Source: Ruminococcaceae bacterium UBA6364
Lineage (GTDB): Bacteria; Bacillota; Clostridia; Oscillospirales; Acutalibacteraceae
Direction: 5' to 3'
Length of the DNA stretch: 10,748 nucleotides
NCBI GenBank assembly: GCA_002440045.1
Contig: DJRI01000104.1
Location: 18,223-28,970, forward strand
Made by a program: the position numbers and the translations under genes. The notes beneath the pieces were generated by a model, which searched no databases, had not been told where the DNA came from, and saw only the letters and a list, made by a program, of their open reading frames with translations. Below are positions 5,880 through 10,748 of the stretch, piece after piece. Position 1 is the stretch's first letter; each line of letters opens with the position of its first letter.

Positions 5880-7322
5880 TTATTTTTTTATAGCGTTGTC
5901 GCCGATGTCTTTCTTTTTTGAGAAAGCCGCGCCGACAGCCATTATTACGGCAAACACAATAAGGTAGAAAAGCACCGGGCAAGAGAATTTGCCGTCCGCC
6001 TTTGCCGAAATATAAGGCGAATAGCCGTGTGCATAAAGCGCCGCGAACACCATAAAGCAAGAGCCGATTATGGCAAGCACGGGCAGAAGAATTCTTTTTA
6101 CAGGCGAAATATCTTTCGCTTTCTTCATAAACATAATGAATACCGGAAGATAGAAAGCATATATCGTAATTATCGGAAGCTCTGAGGAATCAAAACCGAA
6201 AAGCCCGAACCAATTGTGGTCGGCAAGATTTGCGCCGTAGAAATATGTGAGCCAAAGCGCGCAGAAAAGAAGGCCCGCAACAGAAGAGCTTGCCGGCATA
6301 TTCGTCTGACGGTCAATCTCGCTGAAATGCTTGGGCGAAGGGCCGTAACCGCGAACGGCAACGGAATAAAGTCCCCTTGTGCAGCCGAGCATAAGTCCGT
6401 TTAAAGTACCCATGCACGAAATCGCAACGAAAAGGTTAAGAATGTTGCCGAAAACTTTGCCGAAAACGGTTGTGAAAGCTACCGTAGCGCCGTCCTCCAT
6501 AAGAACGGAAACCTCTTCGCCGCCCGCAACGCCGATATAATAAAGAACATAAATCGCAACTATTATAATGCCGCCCGCAATAAGCGCTATAGGCAGGTTT
6601 TTCTTTGCATTTTTAAGCTCTGCATTTATAGATGTTGCGATAATCCAGCCTTCGTATGCAAACGCAGTTGCAACAACAGAGCCGAAAAGAAGCGACATAT
6701 CGCCCTTTGTGGTTGCAAAGTTTGAAGCGAGTATCGAAACGCTTTCGCCCGCGATATTGTGTGTAAAGCCATAGATTGTGCCCACAACCGCCATAAGAAC
6801 AAGCGGAATAAATTTAATGAACGTTGTAGAAACCTGGAACTTGCCGGCAAGCTTCGGAGAAAGCGCATTAAGCGTGTAGCTTGCAACCAGGAAAAGGCAC
6901 GAAAGCGCAAGGCATTCGGGTCCGGTTACGGGATTTTCACAAAATCCGGGGTTAACCGAGCAAATGAACGTAAGCGTATATCTTGCCGATAGCCACGCAA
7001 GCACAGATGTGAGCGTGGGATAATAAATCGTTGATAAAAACCAACCCGTGTAATAAGCATATTTACCGCCTACAGTGGCTTCTGCGTAGTCAACAATGCC
7101 GTTGACCTTTTCATACTTTTGAGCCATAACAGAAAAAGCGAGTATGCAAAAAATCATTATCGTTCCGCCGATTATCCACGCCGCTATTCCGAGGGGCATA
7201 TCGCCGCCCGTCGCATTCAGAATGGTCTGCGCCTTAAAAAATACGCCTGAGCCGACAACGATACCGACTACCATACAAATCGCCGTCAGCAGTCCGTATT
7301 TTTTCTTAAGCCCGTTTTCCAT
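5880..7322 (-). CDS. APC superfamily amino acid permease
   Basis: A 480-residue polytopic inner-membrane protein with about 12 predicted transmembrane segments, the usual size for the amino acid-polyamine-organocation superfamily. The substrate-binding motif in broken helix TM1 is VVGIVVGSGVFF (residues 18-29, with G24-S25-G26). TM6 carries the LAT-like pattern FAYEGWI followed by NAELKNAKKNLP, where the conserved Glu-Leu-Lys-Asn...Asn-Leu-Pro segment links TM6 to TM7. It probably imports or exchanges an amino acid, and the exact substrate cannot be read from the sequence. AAAGGGTG (7328-7335) lies 5 nt before the ATG. The gene is monocistronic, divergent from a LysR regulator and followed by a strong terminator. 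The layout suggests that the LysR protein controls it. Confidence 0.93.
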   Translation of the reverse strand: MENGLKKKYGLLTAICMVVGIVVGSGVFFKAQTILNATGGDMPLGIAAWIIGGTIMIFCILAFSVMAQKYEKVNGIVDYAEATVGGKYAYYTGWFLSTIYYPTLTSVLAWLSARYTLTFICSVNPGFCENPVTGPECLALSCLFLVASYTLNALSPKLAGKFQVSTTFIKFIPLVLMAVVGTIYGFTHNIAGESVSILASNFATTKGDMSLLFGSVVATAFAYEGWIIATSINAELKNAKKNLPIALIAGGIIIVAIYVLYYIGVAGGEEVSVLMEDGATVAFTTVFGKVFGNILNLFVAISCMGTLNGLMLGCTRGLYSVAVRGYGPSPKHFSEIDRQTNMPASSSVAGLLFCALWLTYFYGANLADHNWFGLFGFDSSELPIITIYAFYLPVFIMFMKKAKDISPVKRILLPVLAIIGSCFMVFAALYAHGYSPYISAKADGKFSCPVLFYLIVFAVIMAVGAAFSKKKDIGDNAIKK

Positions 7323-7363
7323 AAAAACACCCTTTAATATTTATTTTGCCCCCACAAGGCAAG

Positions 7364-7381
7364 TATAATGTTACCATTATA
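7364..7381. promoter_or_regulatory. 18-bp dyad overlapping the permease promoter
   Basis: TATAATGTTACCATTATA is a perfect inverted repeat with 7-bp arms and a 4-bp spacer. Its right arm contains the permease -10 box read leftward (7376-7381), and its left arm covers the expected start site near 7369. This is a good position for an operator, but it is not a classical LysR T-N11-A box and partly reflects the TATAAT sequence itself. Confidence 0.4.
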
Positions 7382-7404
7382 TATTAGTGCTTGAAAAATG
7401 TAAA
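7376..7404 (-). promoter_or_regulatory. Sigma-A promoter for the permease
   Basis: Read leftward: TTTACA (7399-7404), 17-bp spacer, perfect TATAAT (7376-7381). Transcription would begin near 7369, giving a leader of about 47 nt that includes AAAGGGTG. Confidence 0.75.
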
Positions 7405-7419
7405 CAGACAGTTTATAAT
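7391..7419 (+). promoter_or_regulatory. Sigma-A promoter for the LysR gene
   Basis: TTGAAA (7391-7396), 17-bp spacer and perfect TATAAT (7414-7419). Transcription would begin near 7426, about 35 nt before the start codon. It interlocks with the opposing permease promoter, each -35 box lying in the other's spacer. Confidence 0.8.
7401..7415. promoter_or_regulatory. Candidate regulator dyad TAAAC-N5-GTTTA
   Basis: TAAACAGACAGTTTA has perfect 5-bp inverted arms around a 5-bp spacer. It covers most of the permease -35 box and touches the lysR -10 box, where an autoregulating LysR protein could act on both genes. Confidence 0.35.
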
Positions 7420-7460
7420 GTATTCATTAGTAAACGTAATATTAAATATGAGGTGTTTTA

Positions 7461-8351
7461 ATGGACTCGGTGAAAATAAAAGCGCTTTTAAGAGCGGCGG
7501 AGCTTGGCAGTCTTACAAAAGCCGCCGAAGAGCTCGGCTACACGCAGGCGGGGCTTACGCATATGATGAACCGCCTTGAAGCCGAGGCGGGCTTTGAGCT
7601 TTTACTGCGAAACAAAAACGGCGTAAAGCTCACCCCCGAGGGCGAAAAGCTTTTGCCGTATCTTAAAGATTTTTCAATAGCGCACGAACAGCTTAAAAGA
7701 GCGGTCGAAGAAACCTCGCGCGGGCTTGGCGAAATTGTGCGTATAGGCACTTATACAAGCATTTTGAAGCTGTGGCTTCCGACGGTCATAAACGGTTTTA
7801 AAAAAATATCGCCCGAAATCCGCATAGAAATTCACGACCTCGGCATTAACGCCATGTATGACAGGGTGAGCATAAGCGAAATCGACCTTGCCTTCGGAAG
7901 CTTTTGCCCGTCGGACGACTGCGACTTTATCCCCTTAAAAAAAGACCCGTTTTATGCCGTGCTCCCCAAAAGCGGAACAGAGTTTGACGGCCTTTCTTCC
8001 GTGCCGATAACCGCTTTGAGCGGCAAAAGCTTTATCATGCCGACATACGGCTATGACCCCGACATTCTCGAAGCTCTTCACAAAAACAGCGTTACGCCGA
8101 TACTCAACACCATTTCGGTAAGCGACTCGGCGGTTGCCGCGCTGGTTGAAATCGGGCTTGGAATGACCATTTTGCCCGAGCTTGTTTTAAACAGCATAGA
8201 TAAAAGCGGCGTAGAAATAAAAAGGCTTTTGCCCGACTGTTCAAGAGAACTCGGAATAATCATTCCAAAAGGCAAAATAAAAAGCCCCGTCGTGCGGAGC
8301 TTTGTTGAATACAGTGAAAAAGTTATTAAAGAAAACTTCGGAGATGATTAA
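7461..8351 (+). CDS. LysR family transcriptional regulator
   Basis: A 296-residue regulator of the usual LysR length. The N-terminal winged helix-turn-helix covers about residues 4-63, with the recognition region LTKAAEELGYTQAGLTHMMNRLE (18-40) and the wing LLLRNKNGVKLTPEGE. A linker helix (about 65-88) leads to the periplasmic-binding-protein-like effector domain (about 90-293), which contains EIDLAFGSF (138-146) and AALVEIGLGMTILPELVL. The effector is unknown. Given the divergent permease, the amino acid it carries or a derivative is the simplest guess. GAGGTG (7450-7455) lies 5 nt before the ATG. The stop overlaps the stop of the convergent tsaD gene. Confidence 0.94.
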   Translation: MDSVKIKALLRAAELGSLTKAAEELGYTQAGLTHMMNRLEAEAGFELLLRNKNGVKLTPEGEKLLPYLKDFSIAHEQLKRAVEETSRGLGEIVRIGTYTSILKLWLPTVINGFKKISPEIRIEIHDLGINAMYDRVSISEIDLAFGSFCPSDDCDFIPLKKDPFYAVLPKSGTEFDGLSSVPITALSGKSFIMPTYGYDPDILEALHKNSVTPILNTISVSDSAVAALVEIGLGMTILPELVLNSIDKSGVEIKRLLPDCSRELGIIIPKGKIKSPVVRSFVEYSEKVIKENFGDD

Positions 8352-9820
8352 TCCGCGCTTGAAAAAAGCGTTTTGTCAAGAATGTCGCACGCCGTTTTTA
8401 TGCACGAAAGGCATGGCCGCGTTTCATAAAAATCGGCTGTTCTTTCTGTGGAAACGGGCGAGGTGTCGTCGGTTTTTAAAATATCGCGGCAATAGTAAGA
8501 GCCGTATTTTTCTTTAAATTCATTTGCAAGCTTTTGGACGAGCCTATAGTGTTCGTCCTTTATTTTTTTATCCGAAATGTTGCTGTAGCCTTTAAGTGCG
8601 CCCGCGACAAGCTCCATTGCGCTCACCGCGCCGCACACTTCGCGCAGTCTGCCCATTCCGCCGCCGAACGACGACGACAGCGTTAATGCAAATTCCTTGC
8701 TAATCCCCAGCTCCTTTGAAAAAGCCGCAAAAACCGCCTGACTGCAATTGCAGCCCTCTTTAAAAAGCTTTTCAGCAATCGCTCCGTGTTCAGCCATACA
8801 AAATTGCCCTCTTATTTCTGTTATCGGCATTGTTGCGACAGCGTTTAAAGACGAATTTGCGCGCTTTCCCGAAAGAAATTCATAATACCCCTGCGCGCCA
8901 ACCATGGCGGCATTGTCGCCGCAATATTTAAGCTCCGGCATAAAAAGCTGTATTCCGCGCTTTTCGCACTCGGTTTTCATTTTGCTCCGAAGGCGCGAAT
9001 TTGCCGAAACGCCGCCAGCAAGCACTATTTTTTTGCTGCCCGTTTCTTCTGCCGCGGCTAAAGTATTTTTAATAAGGCAGTCGGTAACGGCTTTTATAAA
9101 AGACGCGCCGAAATCCTCAACCGCTAACTTTTCGCCCTTTTGCTCTGCATTGTGCGCAAGGTTTACGGCAAAGGTTTTAAGCCCCGAAAAGCTGAAATCA
9201 TACTTTCCGCTCGATGTGTGCGGAACGGGGAATTTATATTTATTTTCATCGCCGTTTTGTGAAATTCTGTCAAGATTCACACCGCCCGGATACGGAAGCC
9301 CGACCGTTCTTGCCGCTTTATCCATAGCTTCGCCCGCGGCGTCGTCAACGGTTTTGCCGAGAATTTCAAAATGCGTGTAATCACTGACGTTAACAATATG
9401 GCTGTGACCGCCCGAAACCACAAGAGCCGTAAAAGGCGGCTCAAGGCTTTTGTCGGTTATGTAGTTAGCGGCAATGTGCGAGCGCAGATGGTGCACCGGC
9501 ACAAGCGGTATTCCGCTTGAAAACGAAAGACCTTTTGCAAAATTCACGCCGACAAGAAGCGCGCCGATAAGCCCGGGCGCATATGTCACGGCAATGGCGT
9601 CAATATCTGAAAGCGCGCAGCCCGCGTCCTCAAGCGCGGCTTTTACAACGCCCGAAATTGCTTCGGCGTGACGTCTTGAAGCTATTTCGGGGACTACGCC
9701 GCCGTAAATTTTATGCTCTTCAACCTGCGACGCAACTATATTTGAAAGCACGCGCCTGCCGTCCTCTACAACGGCGGCGGCTGTTTCGTCGCAAGAGCTT
9801 TCAATTGCAAGAATTTTCAT
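8348..9820 (-). CDS. tsaD: TsaD (tRNA t6A37 threonylcarbamoyltransferase) fused to a C_GCAxxG_C_C-type redox domain
   Basis: The 490-residue product joins two domains. Residues 1-336 are TsaD, which transfers threonylcarbamoyl from TC-AMP to A37 of ANN-decoding tRNAs with TsaB and TsaE. They show ILAIESSCDET (3-13), the HxxxH metal site H111/H115, SGGHS (136-140), the ATP-binding LAGGVSAN and D302 in CGDNAAM. Residues 342-490 match the C_GCAxxG_C_C family of presumed redox proteins: GCNCSQAV (C357, C359), SFGGGMGR, CGAVSA (C396), YYCRDIL (C444) and RPCLSC (C470, C473), plus C478, seven cysteines in all. TsaD is normally about 335-345 residues, so the extension is an addition. The ATG (9820-9818) has GGTGA 5 nt upstream. 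A longer TTG start at 9832 is less likely. The gene lies one base after rimI. Confidence 0.9.
   Translation of the reverse strand: MKILAIESSCDETAAAVVEDGRRVLSNIVASQVEEHKIYGGVVPEIASRRHAEAISGVVKAALEDAGCALSDIDAIAVTYAPGLIGALLVGVNFAKGLSFSSGIPLVPVHHLRSHIAANYITDKSLEPPFTALVVSGGHSHIVNVSDYTHFEILGKTVDDAAGEAMDKAARTVGLPYPGGVNLDRISQNGDENKYKFPVPHTSSGKYDFSFSGLKTFAVNLAHNAEQKGEKLAVEDFGASFIKAVTDCLIKNTLAAAEETGSKKIVLAGGVSANSRLRSKMKTECEKRGIQLFMPELKYCGDNAAMVGAQGYYEFLSGKRANSSLNAVATMPITEIRGQFCMAEHGAIAEKLFKEGCNCSQAVFAAFSKELGISKEFALTLSSSFGGGMGRLREVCGAVSAMELVAGALKGYSNISDKKIKDEHYRLVQKLANEFKEKYGSYYCRDILKTDDTSPVSTERTADFYETRPCLSCIKTACDILDKTLFSSAD
8355..8377 (+). terminator. Short terminator-like hairpin for lysR inside the tsaD 3' end
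   Basis: CGCTT (8356-8360) and AAGCG (8366-8370) form a 5-bp stem, extendable by a G-T wobble, with loop GAAAA followed by TTTT (8371-8374). It starts 4 bp after the lysR stop and lies within the last codons of the convergent tsaD gene. The stem is short, so termination efficiency is doubtful. Confidence 0.35.
8795..8813 (-). promoter_or_regulatory. Internal ribosome-binding site and ATG at the TsaD/redox-domain junction
   Basis: AAGAGGG (8807-8813, minus strand) lies 9 nt before an in-frame ATG (8797-8795) that is residue 342 of the fusion. Initiation here would give a separate 149-residue protein (8348-8797) of about the size usual for stand-alone C_GCAxxG_C_C proteins. The codon just before the ATG is TGT (8800-8798), one substitution from TGA. 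Confidence 0.45.
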
Positions 9821-9821
9821 A

Positions 9822-10268
9822 TCATTCACCAAAAAATAAAGTATAAATCAAACCGTCCTCGCGGGGCTTTTCATAAAAATCTTTTCTTTCTCCCGAAAGC
9901 ACAAAGCCCTCGCTTTCATAAAGCGAAACGGCGGGCAGATTGCTTTTTCGCACTTCAAGCGTAACAAACGCTTTTTTGCTCTTTTTTGAGTCCTCCGAAA
10001 GTCTCTTTAAAAGAGCGCGCGCCGTACCGTTTTTTCTGTATTCCTTCAAGACGGCTATGTTTGTAATATAAACCTCGTCAAGAACGCTGTATGAGCCGAT
10101 ATATCCGCAAAGTTTTTCCCCGCACAAAGCGCAGTAAAAAAGCGAATTGCTCTCGCAAAGCGTTTCTTTAATCGCTTCTTCGCTCCACGGCACAGAAAAG
10201 CAGGCTTTTTCAATATCCGCTATAGCCGCGGCGTCCTCTTTTGTCGCTTGTCTTATTAAAAAATCCAT
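9822..10268 (-). CDS. rimI: RimI-type ribosomal protein N-acetyltransferase (GNAT)
   Basis: A 148-residue GNAT acetyltransferase of RimI size, which uses acetyl-CoA to acetylate protein N-termini, classically ribosomal protein S18. It begins MDFLIRQATKEDAAAIADIEKACF in two parts: IRQATKEDA (residues 5-13) and IEKACFSVPW. Motif A is ITNIAVLKEYRKNGTARALL, with the acetyl-CoA pyrophosphate loop R-K-N-G-T-A. The C-terminal N-x-x-A-x-x-LYESEGF block carries the tyrosine that acts as general acid in GNATs. An upstream ATG at 10310 would add 14 residues overlapping polA. The chosen ATG matches the family and begins one base after the polA stop (TGATATG), with no strong Shine-Dalgarno, so coupling to polA translation is likely. 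It directly precedes tsaD, a common bacterial pairing. Confidence 0.92.
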   Translation of the reverse strand: MDFLIRQATKEDAAAIADIEKACFSVPWSEEAIKETLCESNSLFYCALCGEKLCGYIGSYSVLDEVYITNIAVLKEYRKNGTARALLKRLSEDSKKSKKAFVTLEVRKSNLPAVSLYESEGFVLSGERKDFYEKPREDGLIYTLFFGE

Positions 10269-10269
10269 A

Positions 10270-10748
10270 TCACTTTGTTTCGTACCACGTTTTGCCCGAA
10301 TGAACGTCAACCGTAAGCGGAACGCTGAGCTTTACGGCGTTTTCCATTTCGGCTTTAAGAAGCTTTTCAACATCTTCTTTTCTGCTTTCGGGCGCTTCAA
10401 TGATAAGCTCGTCGTGCACCTGCATAATAAGGTGCGCTTCGGGCACTTCGCGTTTAAGGCGCGAATAAACTTTAATCATAGCGATTTTTATAATATCCGC
10501 CGCCGTACCCTGAATGGGCATATTCATGGCAACTCTTTCGCCGAAAGCGCGCATCACCGCGTTTGAAGCCGTAAGCTCGGGCAGATAGCGCCGCCTGCCG
10601 AAAAGCGTTTCGGCATAGCCCTTTTCTTTTGCGTCGCTTTTGCATTTTTCCATAAAGCGCGCAACGCCCGAATAATTTGCAAGGTAGCTTTTAATATATC
10701 TGTCGGCTTCTTTTACGCTTACGTTAATATCCTTTGAAAGCGAAAACG
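10270..10748 (-). CDS. polA: DNA polymerase I, C-terminal 158 residues (5' part outside the window)
   Basis: The end of the family A polymerase domain, which replaces RNA primers and fills repair gaps. The frame is open to the right edge, and the beginning of the gene lies beyond it. The visible part starts at SLSKDINVSVKEADRYI just after the finger motif B region. It continues through YSGVARFM and GYAETLFGRRRYLPEL to NMPIQGTAADIIKIAMIKV, and then to motif C, MQVHDEL, with its catalytic aspartate followed by glutamate. It ends with SVPLTVDVHSGKTWYETK, the normal polymerase I C-terminus, so the 3' end is intact. The 5'-nuclease and 3'-5' exonuclease regions cannot be assessed. The stop is followed after one base by rimI, suggesting an operon polA-rimI-tsaD. 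Confidence 0.96.
   Translation of the reverse strand, partial: FSLSKDINVSVKEADRYIKSYLANYSGVARFMEKCKSDAKEKGYAETLFGRRRYLPELTASNAVMRAFGERVAMNMPIQGTAADIIKIAMIKVYSRLKREVPEAHLIMQVHDELIIEAPESRKEDVEKLLKAEMENAVKLSVPLTVDVHSGKTWYETK

Noticed and set aside
8348..8797. Selenocysteine in the C_GCAxxG_C_C domain
   Set aside because: Some family members are selenoproteins, but this frame has no internal TGA and all expected positions are ordinary cysteines.
8904..9380. Plus-strand open frame of 158 residues
   Set aside because: It is a shadow of tsaD on the opposite strand with no recognisable motif or ribosome-binding site.
9821..9832. TTG start four codons upstream of the tsaD ATG
   Set aside because: The ATG matches the family N-terminus (MKILAIESSCDET) and has GGTGA at proper spacing; the TTG would lack a ribosome-binding site and overlap rimI.
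1..10748. tRNA, rRNA, CRISPR, insertion sequence, phage or integron features
   Set aside because: I saw no tRNA-like cloverleaf, no direct-repeat array, no transposase or integrase motif and no terminal inverted repeats; all long stretches are explained by genes.

Overview
The window looks like chromosomal DNA of an anaerobic Bacillota bacterium of class Clostridia. An Rnf-type electron transport operon with the NusG-domain-II and Gx-transporter companions typical of Clostridia, an iron-dependent alcohol dehydrogenase, strong Shine-Dalgarno sites and TTGAAA-N17-TATAAT promoters all point that way. No species can be named. There are eleven protein genes, no RNA gene, no mobile element and no CRISPR array. 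Most of the content is ordinary housekeeping and metabolism. The main unusual item is a tsaD gene fused to a cysteine-rich redox-type domain.

Layout. Positions 1-1895 (minus) hold a NusG domain II protein, a Gx transporter family membrane protein and the N-terminal two thirds of rnfC, which runs off the left edge. A 125-bp divergent control region carries a promoter for each side, and an alcohol dehydrogenase gene is read rightward (2021-3124). A bidirectional terminator follows, then a leftward two-gene unit for sugar metabolism: a GT4-type glycosyltransferase and UDP-galactopyranose mutase (3165-5443). A lone 71-residue protein of unknown function is on the plus strand (5596-5811), followed by another bidirectional terminator. 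An APC-type amino acid permease (5880-7322, minus) and a LysR regulator (7461-8351, plus) diverge from interlocking promoters with dyad symmetries. On the minus strand from the right edge come the polA 3' end, rimI and tsaD (8348-10748). These three are tightly packed, and tsaD meets lysR tail to tail across a shared TTAA.

How the genes fit together. Rnf couples ferredoxin oxidation to NAD+ reduction with ion pumping, and alcohol dehydrogenase consumes or produces NAD(P)H. Their shared divergent control region contains an imperfect match to the Rex (NADH-sensing repressor) operator, which suggests common redox control but does not prove it. The glycosyltransferase and Glf probably serve a galactofuranose-containing glycan or glycolipid. 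The LysR protein most likely controls the neighbouring permease. RimI and TsaD are a common bacterial pairing in protein acetylation and tRNA t6A modification. The TsaD here carries about 150 extra C-terminal residues of the C_GCAxxG_C_C type, with an internal ribosome-binding site that could also release that domain as a separate protein.
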